From Haliclona indistincta (taxonomy: Eukaryota > Porifera > Demospongiae > Haplosclerida > Chalinidae), in assembly GCA_964017065.1 (NCBI GenBank), contig OZ024789.1, positions 11,757,669-11,821,668 on the forward strand: a stretch of DNA of 64,000 nt, in the 5' to 3' direction. Numbering within the stretch: the first letter of the stretch is position 1; each line of letters begins with the position of its first letter. Positions 20,470-32,510 of this stretch are shown one piece after another. The notes beneath the pieces are model-generated. The model was not told where the DNA came from. It was given only the letters and a program-made list of their open reading frames with translations, and did no database searches. The position numbers and the translations under genes were made by a program.

Positions 20470-21600
20470 ACATACATTCATGACATTGCTATCATTCATT
20501 GATTGTGGTACAGGAAATCAATTACTATTCATAAGATCGGCTACTTGTTTACAAGTGGTATAAAATATACTCTAGCTATACACCTGCTTGGCTTCTGCAT
20601 GACCTTGCTGAGTGATTGATTGCCAATAATTATAATGATCAGCATCAACAGTCACAGGAATCAAAAGGATGTATGGATGGTAGATTAAATCTGCCACTGC
20701 ATGGTCAACAATGTAAACCAACAAGGAGATAGCACGGAATAGTAACACAATTGACTTTGAACAGTGCAAATGCAATGGAATGTGCGTTGCCACTGTAACA
20801 GTATAGAATCAATCTTGTATCAGTTAAGCACTATGATATCTCAGTTCTGAATAAATGATTGTCATAAAGCAGACATCTCAGTATGATTAAAGTATCTATT
20901 GCTATAGCTTTCCCCCTTTGTGCATAATAATAGTTAATGAAGTTCCACTGGTGAATTTATCATTCAGTATTAATCCTCGACGATACGTAAAGCAGTATAG
21001 TATAAAATCTAGTCAAAATTTCTTCTTTGTATACTTGCCTTCATCACATTAGTATGCACTGTGACAATCATAATTATAATTATAAATTTATTATTACCGT
21101 TGTTAGTTGAACTTCCATTTTTATAACATCAGGTTTTGCACTACTCGTAGCTATTTTATGATTTGATACAAGTATCGTCTCCAAAAACTAACAGTCCCCC
21201 ACGTCCATATAATCAAACAAGTGAATACCCGGTAATATACTAGCATACTAGAAGTATGCTAATAATCTTCATTCACTTCCCATAACAGGCATGTTTTGAT
21301 TGTGGATGCAGAAAATAGTCCATATAAGCTATAAACTCAATGAGAAAGACAAGTAAAAATAGCATTATTCATGCTCCATCTCTTAGCATGTATCCCCATA
21401 CTATTAGCATATCATTAATTTTAAGCCACGGCCTCCTGTTTAGTAAACTTATCATATCACATTATTAATTTTTTATAAACAGCAAATGTGCATAGCCCAT
21501 AGAATATATAATACAGGTAAAAGTCAAAATAACAGCTGGTTAAGAATGGAAAATGCAACACTCTGTGCACTCTATGCATGCACTTGAACTCATTTTGAGC
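20470..21600. other. Intergenic, no gene seen
   Basis: AT-rich non-coding DNA. The part at 20655-20770 is related to the arms of the long palindrome at 55477-55856 (aatcaaaaggatgta, tggtcaacaatgtaaac). The ORF on the minus strand at 20572-20793 lies in this repeat and is not supported. Confidence 0.5.
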
Positions 21601-21608
21601 AGTTAAGT

Positions 21609-22379
21609 TTAGAACACTCCTCTCAAAGGGTCACTATCTACTGTTTTATTAGCTTTTTCAATGAGCCTTTGTGTTACCATGTCTCGATCAGAAAGAGCCG
21701 CCATTAATGATGTGTTTTCGTATGCTTGCTGTAGTTCGTGTTTCAGTGTTTCATTAGGAGTTTGTTCCTGTAAGTATTCATACATTTTTTCAGTCTCCCA
21801 CGTTTGTAAGTTGAAGCCGTTTTCAACGAGATGCTCGATACCATCTTGCCCATGAGGTGTCCTATATGGGTGATTATGAACCCAGGAGAAGTGTATTACT
21901 GGTTTAGGCAATGATTCTTCTTTGTATCTTTCAACTAAAGCTTTTGCGCATTCATCTGTACAAGGTGAGTAGCTTATTCAAATGCTGTGTATTGCACACA
22001 AGTGCTCTGAAGACATGGCTATAGGTTGCTTCTCTACGTGAGTACGTATACCATTGTCAGAAACAAGCACTTTTCCCACAATCACACCTTTGTTGTTCTC
22101 TTGATACAAAGCTGCCACGCAAGGAAGATAATAAGGTCTACTAGGGTCTGTGAAAGTACCACGAGATCCGTAATCTTTTAAGATGCTCTTAATACTTCCT
22201 TCAACTAGCGGTTCTCCATTCCTATCATAGAGTTCAGCTCCAGTGAACATAGCACAGACTAATTTCTCCCATTCAACTTCACTAGGTTGAAGAGCAGCAG
22301 CAGCAGCAGCAGCAGACATTTTCAATTCAGAATCAGAACAGTTTCTACTGCAGTGTTCGGCAACAGTATCAGCACTCAA
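21609..22379 (-). pseudogene. Intracellular-type deaminase with one nonsense codon
   Basis: One frame runs from MSADTVAEHC at 22379 to the end, interrupted only by TGA at 21980-21978. Here paralogues have GGA (HSIGISYSPC becomes HSI-stop-ISYSPC), a single G-to-T change. Downstream the frame is otherwise open, with the SPCTDEC zinc ligands, VIHFSWVHNHP and GFNLQTWET. The active site is THVEKQ (H-V-E). An alternative start is the internal MSAAAAAAALQ, whose Ala run is a GCT/GCA repeat. The break falls just before the zinc-binding Cys pair, so a truncated product would be inactive. Stop readthrough is possible but untested. Confidence 0.8.
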
Positions 22380-22472
22380 AGACTAAGGGTCAACAAGGAT
22401 TTTAAATACACAATGTACTTAATAGCACTTGAGAACTAAGTTTACGCTACTTTAACTGCATCACCTGAACAC

Positions 22473-22483
22473 ATGACTCAGCA
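22473..22483. promoter_or_regulatory. ATGACTCAGCA element
   Basis: Exact match about 94 bp upstream of the start at 22379. The same arrangement occurs before the copy at 51510-52107. Confidence 0.5.
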
Positions 22484-22973
22484 TAGTATACTCACAATGC
22501 ATTGTGTTGTATATACTAACTTCCATATCAGGACATAGTGATTGTGTCTGAGGAAATAAACCATTTCATGTTGTCACTACACTCATCAAAATATGCGTAG
22601 CTAGGATGGTATGGTCTCCTGAGTAAGGAGTACAGTTTGAACTGCTATTATGATATCATGTAACAGTAATATTATTTATAGTTAAAAATTTGAATTTATG
22701 AGAAACTTTTATCTTTGGGTATCATTTGTGTATTATTTTTAACATTGTTAATAATAATAAGGTTAACTACTTCTCTTAGATGTAAAGGAAGGAGAAAAAG
22801 AACAACTAAGCTGTACAAAAAGAACTAACTAAAGCAAACAATATAAACAACACAAAAGCCGAAGCAGGTCAGGTAAAGGAGGTAAAAAATTAATTAAAAA
22901 TTCTATGTTATTATGACAAATTTATGTCATTATGACTTTCTTTCAAAGTTATACATTTCATGTGGCATCTTTA

Positions 22974-23813
22974 TCACACGGTCTCATATTCCTGTATCAA
23001 GAAAATAATTAGCATAAACATAGATATTTTCCTGGTGCAGGTATAGCTTACCTTTTGAGCACTCAGCTTCATGTGTCGCTTTTGACCAGGTTCTTCTAGA
23101 GCAGTTCGCTTTCGATTTTTTCTTCTCCGATCTTCATCTACCCTTTTCTTAGCTTCTTCAATGAGCTCTTGAGTCTCCATATCACGTTTAGAGAATTTCA
23201 AACTCATGCTATTATATACTAGCTTTAGCTCACATTTCAGTGATTCATTGGGAGCTTGTTCAAGTAGGAAATGGGCTATTCTTGTTGTCTCCCAAAGTTT
23301 TAAGTTGAAGCCATTTTCGATAAGGAGCTTGATGCCATCTCGACCATGAGGTTCTTTTTTCGGGTGATTATGAACCCAGGAGAAGTGTATCACTGGTTTA
23401 GGCAATGATTCATCTTTGTATCTTTCAACCAAAGCTTTTGCGCATTCATCTGTACAAGGTGAGTAGCTTATTCCAATGCTGTGTATTGCACGCAAGTGCT
23501 CTGAAGACATGGCTATAAGTTGCTTCTCTACGTGATCATGAGTACATGCACTGTCAGAAACAAGCACTTTTCCCACAATCACGTCACCTTTGTTGTTCTC
23601 TTGATACAAAGCTGTCACGCGAGTAAGATAATAAGGTCTACTAGGGTCTGTGAAAGTACTAGTACCACGAGATCCGTATTCTTCTAAGATGCTCCTAATA
23701 CTTCCTTCAACTAGTGGTTCTCCATTCCTATCATAGAGTTTAGCTCCATTGAACATAGCACAGACTAATTTCTCCCATTTTTCTCTTTCAAGTTGAGGTG
23801 TTGCCATTGACAA
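22974..23813 (-). CDS. Intracellular-type deaminase, intact, short EYETV terminal exon
   Basis: Exon 1 is 23813-23052; the donor AAAAG|GTAAGC leads to an 18-bp exon 2 (22991-22974) coding EYETV. The intron is a multiple of three, so unspliced RNA also stays open. The core has DHVEKQ (H-V-E), ISYSPC-x3-C, VIHFSWVHNHP and GFNLKLWET. A basic segment (RRRKNRKRTALEEPGQKRH) resembles a bipartite nuclear signal. The terminal E-T-V fits the class I PDZ-ligand pattern (S/T-x-V) and is kept as EFETV in 56027-56877. Neighbours: membrane deaminase 24349-25674 and a small repeat protein upstream, the same triad as 1.3-9.4 kb. Confidence 0.8.
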   Translation of the reverse strand: MSMATPQLEREKWEKLVCAMFNGAKLYDRNGEPLVEGSIRSILEEYGSRGTSTFTDPSRPYYLTRVTALYQENNKGDVIVGKVLVSDSACTHDHVEKQLIAMSSEHLRAIHSIGISYSPCTDECAKALVERYKDESLPKPVIHFSWVHNHPKKEPHGRDGIKLLIENGFNLKLWETTRIAHFLLEQAPNESLKCELKLVYNSMSLKFSKRDMETQELIEEAKKRVDEDRRRKNRKRTALEEPGQKRHMKLSAQKVSYTCTRKISMFMLIIFLIQEYETV

Positions 23814-23994
23814 ATCAACTTACGTAGCTCACTTAATCCAATGACTTTGTAAGTAAGACGTTCCGACATACGCGACTAAGCTTCAACAGTATAACTGATG
23901 TGCTGTAGCTATTATAGCTATACGTACTTATAAAGCACTTACACTAATACTAGTAAGGACAAGTGCTTGCTTTAATAAGCTATGGCAACTATCA

Positions 23995-24005
23995 ATGACT
24001 CTGCA
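23995..24005. promoter_or_regulatory. Variant ATGACTCTGCA element
   Basis: One base off the common motif, 182 bp upstream of the start at 23813. The same variant follows the retrotransposon at about 6804, the original upstream region of 1337-2176. Confidence 0.35.
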
Positions 24006-24348
24006 AGTAGGATGTTTTTCATTAACTTCTCATAACAGTATATTCATAACATTCATATTTTTAGCACTACGTTGAATATGTTTATATTGGCTGTGTCATG
24101 AGATCATTACTCATAAAATGTTCTAAAAATACATTACAATTAAGTTTTTACAAAAATTAATTATTATCATCATTAACTGGATGTTAGACTGTTTTTGTTT
24201 AGTTTGAATCATTCATGAAAGTATGATCACAATTAAAAAAAGAATAATAATGCTTACAACAAGACAGAAAATGATTGCATTAACTGATTGATTATTCACA
24301 CTGCAACTTCAACGAGTCTTTATAATATTTTTTAAACTCTTACTCTTG

Positions 24349-25674
24349 TCAGTTGAATCTTCCTTTACTTTTCTTCCTGGAAGCAATAATTTTAACTCAG
24401 TCGTACACAACATCAATTCACTTACTTCATCTTGGATTTATGTAAGATACTGTTGGTTGTTACAACTGCTTGATAATCTTCACATATTTGCCTGATAGTC
24501 AATCTTAATGTCACTCTCTTTTTTATTATAACGGGCTCTTGAATACTCTTTCCCTAATGAACGAGAGTGATAGAATAACTTGCATTTTTGTGCGTTAGTG
24601 CATGCAATTGGCACTCACTTTGAAATATTTGTAACTGGACACCCACTGACCAAGTACATGTAGTAAAAATCCAAATAGCACTACAACTGCTAGAAAATGA
24701 TTAAAAGGCAGACTGCAGCAAGTCGAGGCTCGGCCAAAACACATGAATGAATTCGAAGATGCTGATGAAAATGGCTTCTTATTACTTAAGCTACTGTAGC
24801 AGTTATAGCATGTTCCACCTCCTCCAGTCCCTCCAGTAGTTCCTCCAGTCCCTGGTCCATCGTCATCGTCTTCATCATTGTGTCTTGAATGATTTCCCCA
24901 GTCATACCAATATGCATATTCCTCTTCATCTTCATCAGTTTGATTTCTATGATTTGGCTCACTTACTGAATCGATCAATTCCTGAGTCTTTTTGTCACGT
25001 TCGGAAAGAGCGTCATGTGTGTTATGGTATGCTTCCCGCAGTTCTTCATTCAGTTCAGAGCTAGGAGAATGCTGAAGTAAGTAAAGTAATAGTTGCTCTG
25101 TATTCCAAACTTTCACTTTGAATCCATGCTTAATGAGATATCTGATATAATGAAGACTAATGTTTGATCTTGGATATTCATGGACCCAGCAGATGTATAT
25201 TATTGGTCTTGTAGAATAACTGCAAAAGTTAATAATTGTAACCGCACAATCGTAACATGGTGAGAAGCTTGTCACAATGTTGTGTACATCATGATGATCC
25301 TTCAATAGAATATTGCGGATAATTTTTTTCTCAGCATGTGAATCAGAACCACTAAAAGACACATGCTTGATACTACTGTCATGAGAAGACTCGGCATACG
25401 ATGCTGTTAGACTAGGAAAGTATCTATATGTAGGATCTTGTTGAATGTGCTCCTCCATTAGCCAATCACTGCTGTGATTAGCTAGAATTTCTAATATCTC
25501 TCCTTGAATCAGTAACTGTCCATTACTATCTGACAATATTGCTCCAGTGAAGAAGGCACTCACTAGTTTTTTCCACTCTCTTTCTTCAAGTTGATGAGCA
25601 GGTACGGCATGCGCAACCAGCAAAGAACTACTGCACAACAGGCTATTTTCGAAACAGGCATACTAATTATAGTA
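24349..25674 (-). pseudogene. Membrane-type deaminase with a 1-bp deletion in the signal peptide
   Basis: Near-identical to 7167-8475, with exons 25674-24619, 24553-24426 and 24376-24349. The full core is kept (SHAEKK, FSPCYDC, IYICWVHEYP, GFKVKVWNT), as are the acidic stretch, Gly/Cys-rich stalk, helix and basic tail (KKKSKGRFN). From the expected ATG the signal peptide reads MPVSKIACCAVVL. It then shifts frame, because 'cttttgctg' of the paralogue is 'ctttgctg' here. The domain frame has no ATG before the mature region. Either it is a very young pseudogene, it uses another start without a signal (hence intracellular), or it is a sequencing error. Confidence 0.75.
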
Positions 25675-25805
25675 CAGCTGTTATTATACCAATCAAACCG
25701 CCACTTTCTAGTGAACTGTTTTCAGGGAATAAGCTACTGCATCAACTGTCAGCTAATACTGATGAACTACACTGTACTGGTATCACTGAGGGAAATACCC
25801 TAAAA

Positions 25806-25816
25806 GTGACTCAGCA
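25806..25816. promoter_or_regulatory. GTGACTCAGCA element
   Basis: Located 132 bp upstream of 25674, in the same conserved block as 8637-8647. Confidence 0.5.
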
Positions 25817-26250
25817 AACATGGTCAATTATGTTCCAAAGCACTGTAATGATATTCATTCTTCTTAAAACGAATGAATAATAATAAGCTACCGGAAGCAT
25901 TAATTACTCACTACAGGCTTACTCTTGGAGACAAACTTCGGTGTTGAGATACTCTACCTTATAGTATTTTACTGTAGATACCCATTATGCTATCATCCTT
26001 GCATAGTCAACCTGAAGTGTGTTTATCTCAAATCACATGGAAGATTCCATGCATTCCAGCTGCCTGTCAGCCTTGCTATCAAATCTGTTATCCATGACAC
26101 ACCCCTATTTTACACTCCTAAACTCAATTTTTAAGTGAAATTTTTAGCAGCAAACAAGTATACACAAGCAGCAATCTAGTCTACAACAGTATAACAGCTT
26201 CAGCTATTTGGCATAGGCAGTCCAAGTCTTCAACACCGGACAATCGATCA

Positions 26251-26460
26251 CTACTTCGGCTTTGAGCCACCTCCATACTCAGAGTGATTAGGATTCTTCT
26301 GGTTAGAGTGGTTGTCCAGATCAGCTTTTGTCCCAGCACCAGGATACTTACTAGAGCCTCCTTTGTACTCAGGATGTTCCGGGTTGAGCTGGTTAGCATG
26401 GTTGTCCCGATCAGCTTGTTTCCCGTCACCTTGTGCTCCAGTACCCTTTTGATCAGACAT
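26251..26460 (-). CDS. Small repeat protein (two DNH units, single GTGAQ)
   Basis: 69 residues, starting MSDQKGTGAQGDGKQ, with units DNHANQLNPEHPEYKGG and DNHSNQKNPNHSEYGGG, ending SKPK. Start and acceptor-like tract are as in 9071-9385, of which it is the paralogue without the expanded pentapeptide tract. It lies about 580 bp upstream of membrane deaminase 24349-25674. Confidence 0.68.
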   Translation of the reverse strand: MSDQKGTGAQGDGKQADRDNHANQLNPEHPEYKGGSSKYPGAGTKADLDNHSNQKNPNHSEYGGGSKPK

Positions 26461-26499
26461 TGCTGTGAGGATCAGAATTTCAGTCAACTGATAAACAAA

Positions 26500-27200
26500 T
26501 TTTCAAAGACTACAGAATGACCAGTTATTTTTACTCACACTGCTTTTATATGGTTGCCAAGAAGCATGGATGGTGTGACTCTATAATGATAGTTATTCAT
26601 CACTGTCAGTATCACAGGAAGTATTGAATATGCAGGAAGTAATAATATCCTAGGAAGATCAACTTCCACAGTAGTATTCATGGCAGTGAAATTGATACTT
26701 CATAGCTATTGTGACTAGAGGTGCATAGCCACCACACTAATATGTACTGTAATCTACAAAATTGATTAAAACCTTTAGCTGTTTCAGTAGTTCCAGTAAA
26801 CAGTCTGTGTATAGACAAGATATAAAATCAGCTGAATTGATAGATACGATTACCAATATTTGAATTCTATAGTACAAATTGACCACTTATTCAGACTATT
26901 TTCAATGCTCATTCAGTAGTGTCCCAGGGAGAGTCTGTCATTAGCTAAAATAATTCTAGAAGACATTCATTACTATTTATAGTAACATAACAGTGACATC
27001 ATAATGAATGTAATATTGATTGTGTGTGCAGTATAGTAAATTTGTTGCCTATCTTAAACGTCTCAGTGCTGACAAAGTATTTCAAATTTCAAAAACAATT
27101 TTATTCAGATGATTTATTTGTTATGATGTACAAGCGTAATTGTCATGCTATATGCAGACTTTCCATCCAAGCATCTATTGCTACAGGAGCACTTTTCCTT
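26500..27200. other. Intergenic, no gene seen
   Basis: Matches the flank at 9430-10220 and 59640-60350 (landmark 'cattcagtagtgtcccagggagag' near 26909). The MITE seen at 9814 is absent here. No conserved ORF. Confidence 0.5.
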
Positions 27201-27207
27201 CCTTTTC

Positions 27208-28790
<1,583 letters not shown>

Positions 28791-28949
28791 CGTTTCAGTA
28801 GAAATTGTGTGTCGGATGGTAGCTACAATTATCAGTAGCTTTAGAGAACTGAAACACTGCCAAGTGTTAGCTACTAGTGAACCACACCTTGAATACAACA
28901 CTGGAATCAGGTGGTCTGTACTGATAATATTATTTCAGGGAAAGACCCG

Positions 28950-28960
28950 ATGACTCAGCA
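28950..28960. promoter_or_regulatory. ATGACTCAGCA element
   Basis: Exact match 160 bp upstream of the ruined start near 28790. Repeated at 60882-60892 before the matching relic. Confidence 0.45.
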
Positions 28961-29099
28961 CTAAGTACTGTTACATGCAGTAATACTATTCACTATCTTC
29001 TCTGGACCATCAAAGTGATGAATATTAATAGTTTTACTGTAAGTACTCGTGTGGAGCACAGTTTCATGTAAACCCATGCATGAAATTGTATAATGGGTC

Positions 29100-29430
29100 T
29101 AGACGGCAAATTTCTAACATCATTTTGACACACTTGTATACATGGTGAGAAGGTACATAGTCCCAATCCTGTGTAGTTGATCTAATGGAATGTTATTAAC
29201 CACTTTCTCTTCAGCATGGGATCCATCACCATGAAGAACACACCAAGAATATCACCATTACTGGTTCATTCCATATCAGCTAGAAGTAGCCATGCAGGAC
29301 CTTGTCTGATATTCTTCTCGACATTCCTGTCACTATAGCTTGCCAAGACCTCCATACGTAAGTGGGTCGACTAGCAGTCCTCCATTTCCATTCGGCTGAG
29401 AGTCTAGCTCCAGTGAACAGTCTGAGGAAC
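29100..29430 (-). pseudogene. Deaminase relic truncated at a duplication breakpoint
   Basis: Readable fragments in order on the minus strand are FTGARLSA(frameshift)NGNGGLLVD (29420-29370), SHAEEKVVNNIPLDQL near 29220-29170, and a degraded SPC block near 29130. It lacks the C-terminal half. At 29427 it abuts a copied GRP94 last exon, so the segmental duplication of the Kelch gene landed in or next to it. Confidence 0.55.
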
Positions 29431-29590
29431 CAGCTACCAAAGATGAGCTGTATAGAGCACACACACCAGTCGAGTGAAGGAGAAGAGAGTTTAGAAGATT
29501 CTGTATTCAATTAATTTTTAGTACAAGCAATTTTTGTAAATAAATTACATCTCATTAATACATGAACATAGCCTGTTATGAATGAATGAG
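29427..29590 (+). pseudogene. Copy of the last GRP94 exon and 3' UTR
   Basis: The sequence matches 40774-40930 ([10 protein letters not shown] and about 120 bp of UTR) almost base for base. The stop after KDEL is altered (ctgtag to ctgtatag). It has no upstream exons. It marks the end of the duplicated Kelch-gene segment and gives the direction of duplication. Confidence 0.9.
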
Positions 29591-29912
29591 GCTACAAGTG
29601 AAGATGAAGTGCACGTGTGTAATCTGTGATATAGCTATAGTCAATTATAATACATCAAGGTATGATGGTGGATGGAGTGACTGACAAGCATTGAGCTATA
29701 CCTCATGATTTGTTGTTTGAATTCGGTCGTCGATCTGAGTCTACTCTTAGTATTTCGTAATCATCATAATTATAACACCTATACAGCAAACGCTAGTTTC
29801 ACTGCATAAACCAGGTTTTAATTTACAGGAACTTGTAAATACTATAATCAATGAGTGAATGAGTTATTCAGTGATGTGTGTTATTAATGCTAACTAGCTT
29901 CATGATCTAGTG

Positions 29913-32467
29913 TTAGTTAGTATCCAGCCATTCCCTGATCCCAGCAGCTGTACTGTTCTCCTCAGCTTCCTCTAGTGTGTTGATGATAGTCTCCCAGGTG
30001 AATGGTACCTTCTGCTCTCGTTTCCATTGGTCAAACACCTTGATCCATATACGAACTTGATCATTGGTCTTGGTATCAAATGCATCTAATGTTGACGTTT
30101 CGATATCCAACAGAGATCCTATCTCATACCACTTGGTTGGGACCTTCTTAGCAACAAGGCTAATCAGTTTGGACGTTTTTGGAGCTTCAGAATAGGCAGC
30201 AGCCTTGTCTGTAATGGAGATATATCCGATGACTGCACGATCTATAATATGGCTGTCGTTACCTGATGTTGTCCGTGCTAAAGGCTGCTGGGTCAGAGAC
30301 TGTGATGGTGTAGCTGAGGGTTGTGTTGCTACTGATGCTGTACTCACAGAAGACACTGCATAGAATGATCATTATTCAGTAAACCTGACTATGCTTGATA
30401 ATTACCTGCAGTAGCTTTATCACCTTCAGGCTGAGGATAGCGTATGTGGAAGTCTTTGGGTGAAGCAATCCCTTTAATGACCACCTTGTGACGCAGTCGT
30501 TGAACTTGCTCTGACAACAGCTCTAACTCAAATCCACAGTGAGGGATTCTTCTACCAATTTGGTAGTTCTTGATAGCAGCTTTAGAGATCTGTACATATC
30601 ATTACAATGTATGAGCGAATACACAAAATGATTACATGTAGACATACCTTTGGAGAAGAAGATAGAGGGAGAATCTTCCAAAAAACAACCTCTTGTTCTT
30701 GCTGATCAAGCTCAATTACTGGACTAGGATCATCATCAAAACAAATTTCTAATGTTGTGCTGTCTGCTCTCCACATCTCATACTGATGCTTTACTTCCTG
30801 CATGAGTATAGTCAATAAAGAAAAAGACAATACAATACAATTTAACCAGTAGATTAGGCTCCAGATCCCTCACAACCACAAAGTGGAAATCAACAGTCAG
30901 AGGACTGGGCATCTGTTGCTTGTAGAACATGAAGGCTGTACAGAGTGTGTCTGTATCCTCTGGTGCTGTTTCTCCTAGTAATGAGAACTGCTTCAGCTTG
31001 ATGGCTCCATACTGAGTGTGTGAGCTGAACAATCCCTCTCGTTCACGGAATCTGTACGGCAGCTGACTCTGTGAGCACTTGGCGATGATGAACTTGAACT
31101 GGGAACATTGATCCTCACTGCGTACAACAGCGCAATGCTGTATGTTGACAGACACCTCTTTTATGAACTCTATGCTGGATGAGACCCAGTAGATGGCACT
31201 GATCAACTGCCTGTTCTCAGGGAACTTAAACTGGCCGGCTAGAATCACCTTCACGCCCACACTGACAGTCACTCCAGGAGGAACAGCACCTTCAGGGATC
31301 TCAATGAAGAACCCATAGCCAGGCCACTCTACTTTCTGAGGCTTCTCTCCCACAACCTCCAGTACAGTCTCCCTGTACACTTCAACACCGCGCAGGAAGT
31401 CTGCACCACATGCACAGTCACAAACTGAAGGAGATGCATTAGTATAGCTTACCTGGAGCTATGCTGAGATAGTTCGCCTGGACACTAGTATCAACGACAG
31501 ATCTTGGTTTAATAGCTACAGTATAGTGAGCTACTAGCAGCAGCTGTGAGCTGGGCAGCATCACTCACCTTCTAGCAGCTGATGGTTGCTCCTCTTCAGT
31601 TGATCAACTATACACAGTTACACTAGCAATGATGAGCTGGTTAATCATGCACTCACTCTAATACTCACATTTCTCTAGCATCAGTTGACCATCACTTTCC
31701 AACATTGAGATCTGTCGATCTCTAGCATAGGCCATTCTCTTGGTTTGCTCCAATACTCTTAGAAGCTCTTGCTGTTCCTCCTCACTAGCTGTCAGCTTGG
31801 TCTCAATAGCTGTCAGCTTGGTCTCATACTCATGGATGACTATCACAGAGTGCATACAGTGAGATATAGAGCTGCAGTATAGAGATACTCACCATCTGCA
31901 GTGAGGTCCACCTGTGTGGTCACATCACTTGCTAGCTTAGTCTGTGCAGCTACAATGAGAACACATTCCACATGCAGGCTCCTCCCATCACAGTCTACTT
32001 ACTCTTTTGTTGCAGTTTCTCTAGCAGCTCTTGTTGCTGTTCATAGTCGTCTCTGCTAGCAGCCATCTTCTTCTGCATGTCATACATATCATCCTCTAGT
32101 TTAGAGCACTTCTGATCCTTCTCCTGTGAATCACGCTGAGCAGTATTGAGCTTTTCCATTAGCTCCTGCTCTCTCTTCTTGCTAAGCCGAAGACTGTCTT
32201 CATAAGCATGAATGACTGAGAGAGAGGGAGGGAGGGAGGGAGGGAGGGAGAGAGCGAGTGAATGAAAGTATAAGAGAGAAGAGGTAGTAGGTGAGTGTCC
32301 CTCAGTGTGTGGTTACCATCTTCTGAGGTGAGTTCAAGTGATGTCTCTGAGGTCTGTGGTTCTGTCTCATTGTGTGATTCTGTTTGAGGAGAAAAGAAGA
32401 CATAAAGGTAGATTGTTAGCATAACCAAAAACACAGTTCAGTGATGAACTTCATTACATGAAGCTTA

Positions 32468-32510
<43 letters not shown>

